A stretch of DNA of 64,000 nucleotides, taken from Lantana camara. Taxonomy: Eukaryota; Streptophyta; Magnoliopsida; Lamiales; Verbenaceae. Below the pieces are notes generated by a model. That model did not search any database. It was given only the letters and a program-made list of their open reading frames with translations, and had not been told where the DNA came from. Position numbers and translations under genes: made by a program. Each line of letters starts with the position of its first letter. Position 1 is the first letter of the stretch. This document shows, piece after piece, positions 22,337-33,540 of the stretch. The stretch spans positions 15,124,001-15,188,000 of the forward strand of contig CM074863.1 in NCBI GenBank assembly GCA_037501455.1. Reading direction: 5' to 3'.

Positions 22337-24473
22337 ATGGGAGCTCCCACCAGCTCCGCCACGTCAACCACCGCCGCCGCAAGGCTCAAAAGAGAAGATT
22401 TCAGGCGGACCAAACACGACTCTGCTTTTTCCCAATGGAAGGTACCAATTAACATAAGGCTTTCGATGATTGATTTGCTTTTTTTTTGCTGTAATTCAGT
22501 TCAGTAGGTTTTGCTGCAAGCTATATATAATTACTTCTTGTTGCTAATTAAAGAACACGAATTTCGCGTGGCGTTGAAGTTACTAAAGGGAATTAGTCTC
22601 GGATCTCTATTGCTGGTGAATTGATTGGTTTATTTTATTCTGAAATCGAATTCCTCCTGTTACTTAAAGAAAAAGAAACAAAAATGTTCTTGCTTTTGAG
22701 CTTCAAGGGTCTCGAATTAGCATCATGGGATCTAGTTCCCTATATGATTTTTTCTTGCAGATTTCAAGAGATAACCAGCTGCTGCAATCCGGAATTCCGG
22801 ATCTCCTTGATTTCTTTAGTGTTTATGCTGACTTAAGACTTAAAGAGTACTGTTTGATCGATATAGTTTGTAGTACCTTCTCTGCATCTTAGTACTAGAA
22901 ATAAGAACTGCTCAGATTTGATTAGCCTGATAGATTATTTTCCTTCAAATTATCCAAGAAAAACACTCGAGAACATGGACAAATGGAAATTGCTTGTAAC
23001 TTGTGTTTGCCATATACCATCTAAGTTCTAGGCCATTGGGTTATTCATGATTTCGTGTCATTCTATGTGGTTACTTCCAGATTCTAATTGGGGCTTCAGA
23101 TTGGGAAGACCATTTAATGGGAAGAGAAGGAGCAGAAAGGTACAGAACACAAAACCTTCCTAATTGGATTTCTAGCCCAGGAGTATATGAGCTTGGGATA
23201 GCTCCATCACGCCCTCGAACTGGAAAAAGGCCTCGCAAACTAGACTCCACCTCTGTAGTACCTGTCTATCTCGGACAAGCTGATAATCTTAGGACTAGAC
23301 TACAGCAGTATGGCCGTGATGGAGCACATTTGGAGACTGGATCTTCTAATGAGAAGTTTACCGATTGTCAAAGTGTAAAACGGCTCGGATTGTTTAAGGA
23401 CATTTTCTCAAGAGGCTTGCCTATTGTTTATAGATGTGCTCCTGTAAGTACTAATTCTGTTAATACTTTATATTGGGAATAAGCACACTGACATGACCTG
23501 AGGTTTGACCTAAATATACAAACTTTTCCTAAGGTTTGAGAAATTTAAAAAAATTTCCTGGGCAAAAAATATACACAATTTCGAATCGACACTTAACGAT
23601 CAATTTGATTTTAAAAATTCATGACTGTACTAGCATAGGTTGGGCCAAATATTAGAGCATGTCCGAGGAAGTTTTTGTAATATCTCAAACTTGAAAGGAA
23701 GTTTGTGTTAGCAGGCCAAACTTTATGCTAGTGTAATTAATTATCTCTTAATATTTTATGAATATTCGGGTTATTACTCTCATTTTCTTTCTTGGATATT
23801 TTTTTGGTAGATGAAAAGTAAGAAGGAAGCTGAGAGGACTGAGAAAGAGCTGCTTGACAAATTTGATTATGCATGGAACAAAGGAAGCAATGGTGCACGC
23901 CGCCAAGATGATATCTTCAAGAAGCTAGACTCTTTTGCAAAAGCATCTCGATTTTCTCTTCTAGCAAAGAAGATTCTCTTTTACAACCAGAAGCAAGTGG
24001 GTATTAAAATCAGCGTCCCTGAGCCGTCTTTGTCGCAGAATGCGGATAAAAGTGTAATTTTCTCTAGAATATTCGGAATTAGGAGGGTGCAGTCTAGAGA
24101 AACGCATTCTGCTCCTGGTGATTATTGCATTACAGGTATATGCGGAGTTGCAATAGGTCATGGATCTGTTTGTACTGTGCCACCCGTTGAGGGAAGAAAG
24201 AGATGTGCATTGCACAAAGGAATGAAAATCAACGGCAGCATTTCAAAACGGAAAGCAAATGAAAAACAGGACGTCCTGCCACCTGATAATCACCCTTATA
24301 CTCGAGAGCAACAAGGTTCTGATGAAAAGTACCTAGCCCCTATTTGCGGATTTATCTTGGATGATGGCTCTACTTGTAAAAGGAAGGCTTTCCGAAGAAA
24401 TAAAAGGTGTTTGGAGCATAAAGGAAGAAGGATTCGTAAAATGCAACTGAAGTCTGTTGGAGAACAAGAATAA
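22337..24473 (+). CDS. EFFECTOR OF TRANSCRIPTION (ET) family protein
   Basis: Three exons: 22337-22441, 23081-23443 and 23811-24473, all phase 0; 376 aa. The first exon adds the family N-terminus (LKREDFRRTKHDSAFSQWK), which leads directly into ILIGASDWEDHLMGREG in exon 2. Exon 2 holds the GIY-YIG-like region (GVYELGIAP ... VPVYLGQADNLRTRLQQYGR). Exon 3 carries two Cys-rich ET repeats with spacing C-x9-C-x10-C-x2-H: C267/C277/C288/H291 and C335/C345/C356/H359. Arabidopsis ET2 is a plant-specific nuclear regulator linked to gibberellin responses and cell differentiation and binds DNA through such repeats. The role here is inferred by homology. Having only two repeats makes it shorter than Arabidopsis ET1/ET2 as I recall them. 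The last exon contains no further introns. Confidence 0.88.
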
Positions 24474-24545
24474 ATTCCAACTTGAAACTAATCAGGAACA
24501 GGTTTTTTTATTGAAGAACTGGAATGATCATGTTATGTTGGAAAC

Positions 24546-24853
24546 AGCAATGTGAAGAGCAATTCACCAATCCCACGCCTCAGTGCTAATTGGTGATTGG
24601 TTTAGGGTATTCAGTAACTTTTGCACGAAGCGAATTGCCTTTCCGGTGCCCACCGCGATGTGAAGAGGCGTTTCTAAGGTGGATGCAACTGGTGCAGAGG
24701 CATTCCACTAGTTGCATCCACCTTAGAAACGCCTCTTCGCATCGCGGGGGGCACTGGAAAGGCAGTTCCCCTCGTGCAAAGGCTACTGAATAACCAAATT
24801 GATCACCAATTAGCATTGAGGAGTGGGATTGGCAATAAAGCTCTTCATGTTGC
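24546..24853. repeat. Long near-perfect inverted repeat (hairpin) just downstream of the ET gene
   Basis: Left arm about 24546-24694 and right arm about 24706-24853, with an ~11-base loop. Most of the arms match (for example GCGTTTCTAAGGTGGATGCA and its complement are exact); only scattered mismatches occur. It begins 73 bp after the ET stop codon and could lie in its 3' untranslated region. The two arms, read outward from either side, encode almost the same peptide (CPPRCEEAFLRWMQL), so an exon-like piece may have been duplicated in inverted orientation. A small-RNA hairpin or a foldback element are both possible. Confidence 0.8.
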
Positions 24854-25818
24854 TGAGTTATAGAGAATGAAATTTACTGTGTTTATGTCTCTGGTCTTTA
24901 GAAATGAGGCAACGCAACTGAATCTGAAGGCAGATTCTTGTATTTGTTAAACGATGAGATAAATCATACCGACAGGCTTCAAGAAAGAAGAGAAATAACA
25001 TTTTTTTCAATAAACAAAACTTCTCATTCATTCACCTGGCATACCAAGTTTTGGAATACAAGATTTTCTCGAAGTTGAAGAAATTACAACAAATTCCTGG
25101 AATATTCATGTAACTAAGGTTTTGACGTAATATTTGTTATTATAATCAAATATTTAACATCATACGATATTTATAAAAAACAAATACTAGATGCCAGATC
25201 AAGATTTAGTTACAGAGGTGTAATGCACACTGTTTTCAAGACCCCACAAATCTCCTAAATCTCTAGGAACTTTTGGACCCTTTGTATTGTCGGGGCCTGA
25301 ACAGAGACGTATGCAGAATGACACAATAGAGATGCAAACGAGTTGAACCGGCTAAATTCGAGTTATATGTGTCTCAAGTGATTCACGAGCCCAGATATTA
25401 AAATTAAAAATATATATATTAAATTTATAAATTATCACATATATAATTTTATATTGAATTGATATATATTATTATATATATACACTCTAAATTAATACAA
25501 AATTTTAATTTTTAATATTAAATAATATAATCCTTATTTGGATTAATCCTCAAAAAGCTCAATTTGATCGGTTCGCGAGTCAAATCAATACGTATACGGT
25601 ATACATCGAGGGAGGACTATGAATTCATACAACTCTTTAATTATTTTCACCAAATAAAAAAGAATAAAACTCTTTTAATTATGAACCAGATAAAAAGAAA
25701 AAGAAAAAACTCTTAATGTAAAATATGCCAAATTATTGTGTTATTTCGGATCCCTTCCCTTAAACCCCCTCAACCCTCCTCACACCAAATACTCGTAGAA
25801 ACGACAGCGTAGCCACCA
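24854..25818. other. Intergenic region with a decayed hAT-like repeat
   Basis: About 25325-25615 resembles a degenerate relative of the 21263-21745 element (AGATGCAAACGAGTTGAACCGG on the left, GGTTCGCGAGTC on the right, AT-rich middle). The rest is AT-rich, with the presumed promoter of the serine acetyltransferase gene at its end. Confidence 0.45.
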
Positions 25819-27500
25819 ATGCCCGCCGGAGAATTCTGCCACCCATCGCCGCCGCCGCCTCCGCCGGGGTCGGAGGAGGAGGAGGAATGGGTGTGGGCCC
25901 AAATCCAAGCCGAGGCTCGTCTCGACGCCGATGCTGAGCCGGCTCTAGCCAGCTACTTGTACTCCACAATCCTCTCTCACTCCTCCTTGGAGCGCTCGCT
26001 CTCCTTCCACCTGGGAAACAAGCTCTGCTCCTCCACGCTACTCTCCACGCTTCTGTATGATCTCTTCCTCAACATCTTCTCCAACGACGCCGGCCTTCGC
26101 TCCGCCACCGTCGCGGACTTGCGCGCCGCGCGTTTTCGTGATCCCGCTTGTGTTTCCTTTTCGCACTGTCTTCTTAATTATAAGGGATTCCTTGCTTGCC
26201 AGGTAAACTTTCTTAAATGTTGATTTTGCTGATTTCGGCGTCCCGGACAAGGATTAAGCAAGGGTTTTAGTAGTTTAAGAGCGTGAATATCGCACTTTGG
26301 TGTTAATTATTCAGAATTTTCTGCATCGGAGTTGTGCTATGATACACGCTCTTACCTGTTAAGTGAGATTGCCTCTTCTGTGGAAAATTGATATAAAAAT
26401 GGCATAAATGTTGGAACCTTCGTTTTGAATAATCTAAATAATCTCTGTTAGGTAGGAATTGATTATGAAGTTTGATTTGGCATCTCTGTTTTTGGTGATT
26501 GTTGATATACGTCGTTTATTGGTGGTTGTTTTAGGGAAGTTATGGTGTTGTGGATAGGTATTTTAAAGTGCGCATTTGTTGGCTTGAGAAGTGGTAAATG
26601 AAGCAACTTCTTTATAGATACGCTTACTGGGTAGAGTTTCTCTTGCTTGCCCAAATTATCTGCTGATTGAAGATGGGAGAAGAACATTAAGAGACTTCAT
26701 CAATTATTTATCAAGATTTAAGTTTTTTGAAGTTCAAGCGTTTTCTTTTCCTCTCACTGTCTAAGAAAGTTTTATCTTGATGCCTTAAATTTGCTCTCCC
26801 ATATATAATGCCTCAGTTTTAGTTATGGTACTCTTAGAAGACCAGGAGTTCCTCAATTCGGTCCTAAATTCTCCAATTGATTGTGTAATGCTGAATCATA
26901 ATGGAGCCATAGTGTATTCGATTGGTTTATATCCTCATTTACATCTTGCATAATTCTCAAGAAAACTTTTCAACATCTCACAAGAACTGATCACATCTTA
27001 TCTTTCAGGCCCACCGAGTGGCGCACAAGCTATGGACCCAATCCCGAAAGCCTTTAGCTCTTGCTCTTCAATCCCGCATCTCGGATGTGTTTGCCGTTGA
27101 TATCCACCCGGGTGCCAGAATAGGCAAAGGCATTCTTTTCGATCATGCAACTGGAGTTGTAGTCGGTGAAACTGCTGTGATTGGAAACAATGTGTCTATT
27201 CTCCACCACGTGACTCTTGGTGGGACTGGCAAGTTTGGTGGGGACCGCCATCCCAAGATTGGAGACGGGGTGTTGATCGGTGCCGGAGCTACAATACTCG
27301 GGAACATTATGATTGGTGAGGGGGCCAAGATTGGTGCTGGGTCTGTGGTGTTGATAGACGTTCCTCCGAGGACAACTGCGGTTGGAAATCCAGCCAGGTT
27401 GGTGGGTGGGAAAGCACAACCCACGCAGCATGAGGAAATTCCTGGGGAATCGATGGATCATACATCGTTCATATCTGAATGGTCTGATTATATAATATGA
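25819..27500 (+). CDS. Serine O-acetyltransferase, cytosolic SERAT1;1-like
   Basis: Two exons, 25819-26202 and 27009-27500, phase 0; 291 aa. It makes O-acetylserine from serine and acetyl-CoA, the carbon skeleton for cysteine. The N-terminal alpha-helical domain runs about residues 22-130 (WVWAQIQAEARLDADAEP, HSSLERSLSFHLGNKL). The left-handed beta-helix of hexapeptide repeats runs about 155-250 and carries DIHPGA and GDRHPKIG with the catalytic histidines. The C-terminus SFISEWSDYII ends in the Ile that docks into O-acetylserine (thiol) lyase to form the cysteine synthase complex. There is no transit peptide: the N-terminus is Pro- and Glu-rich, which agrees with the cytosolic class. The intron follows LACQ, the only intron seen in the coding part. 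The first exon is much richer in GC than its surroundings. Confidence 0.95.
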
Positions 27501-28493
27501 AGCAAACGTGGTATGATTCTTATTAATGTAGCAACAATATGGAAGAGTAGCAGGACCTAAGGTAAGGGGGTACACACCACATTATCTTCAGGGGGTTTGC
27601 TGAATTTGAAAATACACTATGTATATGGGATGATTTTAAAGTCTGTCCTGTTGATTATATGTAGTTGGTAGCCGGTTTTTGGGTTGTATCGGGTTTTTGT
27701 AGTGGTTTATTTGGTGTTATCCAAGTTGGTGTTTGGCCAAGTGTGTTGTGTGTGAACCATTAGATCATGATACGATGGTGTGGTGAAGTGAAATGAAGAT
27801 ATAATCGTGTATGATCGAATGGTTGAGTTGGGTATACGCACAGAGCCCCAAACGGGTAGCATCATGAACCATTTTTGGTTCTTGATATGTATTAATGTGG
27901 AGATTCAGTACATTTGCTACATGATAATTTATGGCCGTTGATTTTATTATGATTTATGAGGTGTCTGTGTTTGCCTGCAGCATCAGTTGTTGCTGCATTC
28001 ATGTATTGATGTTTTTACAATTAGTGCCATCTCTTTTTCAGTTTCACGTCTATGATCTATATAAAAAATACGAGGAACTTGGTTATGATATGAAATTATG
28101 AACCCATCTTGACAATTGGTTCCCACATCGACTCTTAACATTTATTTAAGGATGAATTGGGTATCTTCTTTTAATCGAATACTTTTTTTACAGTCCAAAA
28201 ATTATTTATAATTAAGTAAAATGCAGCAAGTTCTTATATGATTTTGTTAATTAGCAAGGATTTTATGATTTTCGTAGTGGAAATTTCCTAGTTTTTAAAA
28301 ATTCGCACATATTTCTGACAACCACGTTTTCTTTTTGCGACAACTGATTGTTAATTAGAAAAATCATATGAAAGTCGGAAGTATTCAACACTAAACTATA
28401 AGCGGCGTATTCAAAGTTACACCCATCTTAATTAAGTATGTTGTATTTAAATTCTTGATACAAAATTAAAGAATTTGAAGTTTTCAGTAAGCT
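27501..28493. other. Intergenic region
   Basis: 3' untranslated region of the serine acetyltransferase gene followed by AT-rich DNA. No gene or mobile element is recognised. Confidence 0.5.
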
Positions 28494-28500
28494 TATAAAT
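28494..28500 (+). promoter_or_regulatory. TATA box of the LpxA gene
   Basis: TATAAAT, 53 bp upstream of the ATG at 28547, implying a leader of about 25-30 nt. Confidence 0.5.
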
Positions 28501-28546
28501 GCAGAGTTGACAGAAGAAAAACCCCAAAATTTAGTACAGTGCAAGT

Positions 28547-31500
28547 ATGACGACTTCACTTCTCAGAAATCGCAGGCCCTTCTTCAGTACTCTTCAGCGA
28601 ATCTACCTTCGATGCTACTCCACTTCAGTACCCTGTATTGCTTACAGCCCACTTTCATCGGATATACGCGTACAGACGTGAAATTTTGTTGGCGCGTCCA
28701 GTTTGTTTGTTGATTGATGTTGTTATTTCACTGCAGATGTTAAGGAGGAAGAGAAATCTAGATATGCCGAAGCTGGAAGCGAGTGCAGTTTTATTCATCC
28801 ATCAGCAGTTGTTCATCCGGATGCTATTCTAGGTCAGGTATTGGCGTTATTTTCCTGTATTTTTTTCACCGCTTTTGAGTTGAATGCAACGTTTGAATTG
28901 ATTTGAGCTGTTTGTCTGTAGAATCTGGCGAAACTAACATTTATGTAATGTTCTTACTTCTTAGGGATTGAACTAGTAGTTTTCGGTTTATCACTCTGCT
29001 TTACCCAACTTGGAGTTTTTGAGAAAAAAAATTAATTCCGTTCCCCGTTGTCTTTGGATCAGTTTTTGATATTCTGAGACATATGAAATCTGATAAAGCC
29101 TTCTGATTGCAGGGTGTTTCAATTGGTCCTTTTTGTACTGTTGGACCTTCTGCAAAGTTGGGGAATGCTTGTCGCCTTTATCCCGGGAGTCATGTGTCTG
29201 GAAATACAGAACTTGGGGATAATTGCATTTTGATGATGTAAGATAATTTATCCCTCACATATAAGACTTGAGACTCAGTCATACTTCTAGGTACTCCTAT
29301 TTGAAGTTGAATCTGCATATTGTGTCGGACAGGGGTGCTGTAGTTGGTGATGAGCTACCAGGTCATACAGTTATTGGATACAACAATATTATTGGACATC
29401 ATGCTGTGGTGGGCATTAAATGTCAAGATATGAAATACAAGGTTGGTGAATTTCTCCATGTACTATCAAATTTAGTTCCAACAAGTGGAAAATGAGAACT
29501 ACTTGACTAGTGTGATAAATTATGTTAAATTATGCTTTATGTGCTCCATGATTCATCATATGATATCTTGGTTGTGGCTGCCTTGGAATCAATAGGGAGT
29601 TTTTGAAGTGGTTTAATTGTTATTTTAGCCAGGGAATGAATGTTTCCTTGAGATTGGTGACAACAACGAGATTAGGGAATATACATCTGTTCATAGATCA
29701 TCACGCTCAGACAACAGAACAGTATGTGATGTAACTTCTACTCATTCTTTCACATCTTTTTTGCCAGTTGTGTTCATTTAACGGTTGCACCCGTGTTCCA
29801 TAAAAATCCACAGATCATTGGTGATAACAATCTTATCATGGGAGCTTGTCACATTGCCCATGACTGCAAACTGGGTAACAATAATATTTTTGCAAATAAT
29901 ACTCTATTGGCAGGCCATGTTGTTGTGGAGGTAAGTATAATTTGTTTTCTGCATTATGTTGTGATCCCTGGCATACCTGAGGTGGTATTCTCACATTCAT
30001 GGAATGACTAGACTGTTCAAGTGATATGCTTGCAGGATTATACTCATACAGCAGGAGCAACTGTTATACATCAGTTTTGTCACATTGGTTCTTTTTCTTT
30101 CATTGGCGGTGGCTCAGTGGTGAGGATTTTGCCAAATCTTGTATTGGTTTGTCAGTAGAGCCTTTTCTTCTCTGTTTCTACTTTGAAAGATGGGGAATAT
30201 TGGTCTGTTATGCAAATTGGCCGATTGGATAGTAGAGTAAATATGTGAAGCCATGCTTGGACGACTAGGAAATATGTCAACCATAGTCATAGATCCTTGT
30301 TCAAGGATCACCAAAATGTACATAGAGATAGACATCAGTATATCAATTCATAAAACAAAGTGATCACACACGTGTTATGATTATATAAATGCATACAGTT
30401 TCAGATTCTGGACTACTTTTTGCTCACTGACATGTACAGTAACCCTGATGTTGTATGCCATTCTTATAACTAAATGTTTCTAAGTTATAATCAAACTCAT
30501 TGGAGTCCATTAGCCCATGCTAGACCAGCCTGAGGCCCAATGCTGCTTGGGACTGCTTGTATTTATGATTTACAGTCCCCTCAGTTATTCCCTGTGTCCG
30601 CTATGGCATTTACTGCAGATACCAGTTACTATGTTTCACTTGGGTCAACTTTGGATGTGACAGGGATAGCTTCCATTTTCACCCCTCCTAGGACAATCTG
30701 CTACAGAACTGATATGCTGCAGAATAATTGAATTAGAAGGTCATCCCTGATTTCTTGGAGATGACTTCCTATATCACATTGATACATTCATTGACTTTAT
30801 TCACATTATTGGTATTGTTAAGAACAGTCACCTTTGACAGTTTAATTATTAGAATCTTCCAGTATCTAGAGAACTGCTTATCTATTTGATTTTTCTGTAC
30901 TGGAAGCTTGCTAGAGGTGATCATAGATGCTGATTGTTTAATTGAACGACAGAACATTTTTGTCTGAGCTTGTCTCTGATGTACTTTGAAGGTCTCTCAA
31001 GATATACCAAAGTACACAATGGTCTCTGGTGAACGTGCTGAATTACGAGGATTAAATCTAGAAGGTCTAAGACGTCGTGGGTTTTCAGCTGTGGAGGTAT
31101 TTTTCCAGTTGGCTCATTTTTTAATTATTCGGTCAGATGTTTATATCATAGTGTTCCTAGCAATTTTAGTATGTCTTGATGGTTTTATATCAATTTTCTA
31201 AAATGATCTTGACCTCTGATGTTTTTTTTTGGTTAAATTGACTTTTGTTGGATGTACAATTTTCTCAATTGTTTTATTCTTCTGTTCTTTTGACTAACAT
31301 TATCTGTTATACCCCAGATCAAGAGCCTAAGAGGTGCTTATCGAAAAATATTTATGCCTGGTGATGGAAATTTCAAGAGCATTGAAGACCGCCTGACTGA
31401 ATTGGTAATTTTCCGCCAGAAGACCCTTTCCCTATTCTTTTACCTCCTAGAAATAAATTCCAGAATTTTTTTTCCATGTAAAATGTATCTTTCAGGAGAA

Positions 31501-31615
31501 AGATGAGGAATTGGGTCAAGTTCCAGTTGTTTCACTTTTGGTACAATCTATCCGAGGTTCCTTTGCAGAGGATCGTCGTGGAATTTGCAAATTTAGATCC
31601 TGGACTGGATCTTGA
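28547..31615 (+). CDS. LPXA: UDP-N-acetylglucosamine O-acyltransferase, mitochondrial LpxA-type
   Basis: Ten exons: 28547-28634, 28737-28837, 29113-29237, 29333-29441, 29629-29721, 29814-29930, 30036-30119, 30992-31096, 31318-31404 and 31496-31615; 342 aa. All phases close. The first donor (CCCT|GTATTG) is the least certain; an alternative exon 1/2 junction would alter only a few residues. The N-terminus (Arg-rich, no acidic residues before about position 30) looks like a mitochondrial presequence. Hexapeptide repeats of a left-handed beta-helix run about residues 48-230 ([31 protein letters not shown]). CHIAHDC (H185, H188) matches the catalytic His region of bacterial LpxA. The C-terminal helical domain starts at [20 protein letters not shown]. 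Plants carry this first lipid A pathway enzyme in mitochondria (Arabidopsis At4g29540). The final exon is complete at TGA 31613-31615. Confidence 0.92.
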
Positions 31616-31969
31616 AGTTACATGCTTGGTAATTTCCTGTCATCTTTCCACTTGTGAATACGAAGTTTTTGAGGTTCCAGTTTATCCAAACTCATTTCAT
31701 CCAGTCACTTCTCCTGACATTTTCTCACTCAAGTCAAGCTCCTTTTCCTTTTTCACATCCATTTCTCCTTTCCTCATGCTTCATCATATTAGTACTCGTG
31801 AGCATCTATTTTGCTGTTCTTTATACTGCTGGATTTCACCTTGGCTTTGCTGCAGATTTTCATCCAGCAAACATATTTTCCTGTCCTCTTGGGAACAAGG
31901 AATCCCATCAGGTAACTGTGAGTCTCATGGTAATATACTCCTCTCTTGCCGATTTATTCAAGAGTTTCA

Positions 31970-32361
31970 TCCTTTTTGTAATTGGATAAAGACAACATGC
32001 CCCATCTCCGAGGCGATTGCCAATGGCTTCTAACCGGATCTTTGTACACCACTAGGAGCAATGAGTTCGAACACCTCGTGCTTGAATCGGCCTTCGGAGC
32101 TGCAGTGTACCATATGTGGCTTGAGCAAAATAATAGAATGTATAGGGGTTCCTATATTGGTGTTTTCTTCAAAAGCCATTGTTAATGTTGTCAAATGCAG
32201 ACCAAACTTTGTGTTTGTGTGATGACAGTCCCAAAGGACAAATTTATGGTTGAGTTGAGAAGGAAATCTACCCAAAACCATTTTTGGTTTACTTTTTGTA
32301 CATTTTTTCTTTGGTATTAATGGTATTGATCTTTCTCTTAAAATAGGTAAAAAAAAAAAAA
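31970..32361 (+). mobile_element. 5'-truncated LINE (non-LTR) tail
   Basis: Encodes a short peptide, EFEHLVLESAFGAAVYHMWLEQNNRMYRG, resembling the last part of plant LINE ORF2 (AAVYHIWxERNxRxF). An untranslated stretch and an A-run at 32350-32361 follow. It starts about 350 bp after the LpxA stop. The 5' boundary and target duplication were not found. Confidence 0.5.
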
Positions 32362-32525
32362 TCTGTTCGTGTATCATTTGTTGTAAAAAGTACATCTTGA
32401 TTAGGTCAGCATTTATGCTGTGTTCAGGTCACAAAATTGTGGAAGGAAAATATTTGTTCCAAGGGAAAATTATGTATCAACTTGTGAGGAGTTAAGAGTT
32501 TTTTTCTTTTTTTTTTTTTTTTTTT

Positions 32526-32630
32526 GAGGGGTGCAACACGAGGGCTTCCCAGGGATCACCCATCCTAGTACTAATCTCGATCAAGAATTTTGTTGGGATT
32601 CGATGCATTAGTGCTGGTATGATCGCACCC
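32526..32630 (-). pseudogene. 5S rRNA retropseudogene with poly(A) tail and target duplication
   Basis: The minus strand from 32630 starts GGGTGCGATCATACCAGCAC and ends GTTGCACCCCTC at 32526, the two ends of plant 5S rRNA. Only 105 bases are present instead of about 120; bases around the internal A box are deleted and several substitutions occur. After its 3' end follows an A-rich tail (T-run on the plus strand, 32499-32525). The whole is flanked by the 15-bp direct repeat TTGTGAGGAGTTAAG (32482-32496 and 32631-32645). It is a reverse-transcribed insertion, not a functional 5S gene. Confidence 0.88.
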
Positions 32631-32645
32631 TTGTGAGGAGTTAAG

Positions 32646-33370
32646 TTTGGATGTTAATTGATAGACAAACGTTGGAAATGTGATGCTGGCAACTTTCAAG
32701 GGTCCCTTCGGCACACTACTGAAATTGGCAATTCATATATACAAAATAGAATTGTTTGATGAGTCTTATCGAAAAGTTTTTATAATAAAGACCTGATAAG
32801 GAAGTACCAACTCGTATACAAATTAATATCTATAAGTACTAATTAAATTTAGATTTATTACCACAAAAACCCCTGTAAAAAAGCCAAAATTGTAAAAAGA
32901 ATTAAATTATAACTTAATTAATACCAAAAAAGAAAAAGAACAAAATTGATAAGTTACAATACTAAATTTGTTAAATAATAAGTTGTAGGACCAAAACTGG
33001 GATCAAGGTTTATACTTACAGTATTTATGCCTGGATTTTCTTGATAATCAAAAGTGTCACATTAACGGAGCAAAAAGATCCCTCAAATTCGATCTAAAAA
33101 GTGAAATTCTAATGATATTGATGTGGTAATCTTATCCTTTTTTTTCATATATTTTTTTCTCTATCACCTTTTGCTATTTTATTTTAATTTTTTTGAAGAT
33201 AATTATTGGTTTCCTAAGGTAAGAAAGATATCCAAGTTGGGGAAAATATCAAGCATAAAGCAAAGTCCATCCAATCACCTACACTACTGGGTGTGCGAAC
33301 TTTTCATAAACCCCACTGCTCAGCCTTATACATCATATCACATATCTCTTGAGCAAACACAAATATTGAA
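32646..33370. other. Intergenic AT-rich DNA upstream of the MYB gene
   Basis: No gene seen. A-rich stretches occur near 32870-32960. The distal end is presumed promoter. Confidence 0.5.
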
Positions 33371-33398
33371 ATATATATACATTTCAATAATTTACAGC

Positions 33399-33434
<36 letters not shown>
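33371..33434 (+). promoter_or_regulatory. TATA box and CT microsatellite in the MYB gene leader
   Basis: TATATATAC at about 33371-33379 is followed by a CT repeat (about 33399-33434), which then falls in the 5' untranslated region about 110 bp before the ATG. Pyrimidine-rich leaders of this sort are common in plants. Confidence 0.45.
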
Positions 33435-33540
33435 ATACACACACAGAGGAATAGAGGAGTTAGAAGCATGTAGCTAGGTGGTGTCTGAACTGATAACTGT
33501 CTGCAGTTTGAGGTAATTCTTGTTATTGTGTTCATAAGAA

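Noticed and set aside
24820..24845. miR482/miR2118 precursor, because CCAATCCCAC occurs in the hairpin
   Set aside because: The word sits in the 5' arm on both strands whereas miR482 lies in the 3' arm, and the rest of the mature sequence does not fit.
32526..32630. A functional 5S rRNA gene
   Set aside because: It is 15 bases short in the internal promoter region, carries substitutions, lacks a tandem array, and has a poly(A) tail with target duplications.
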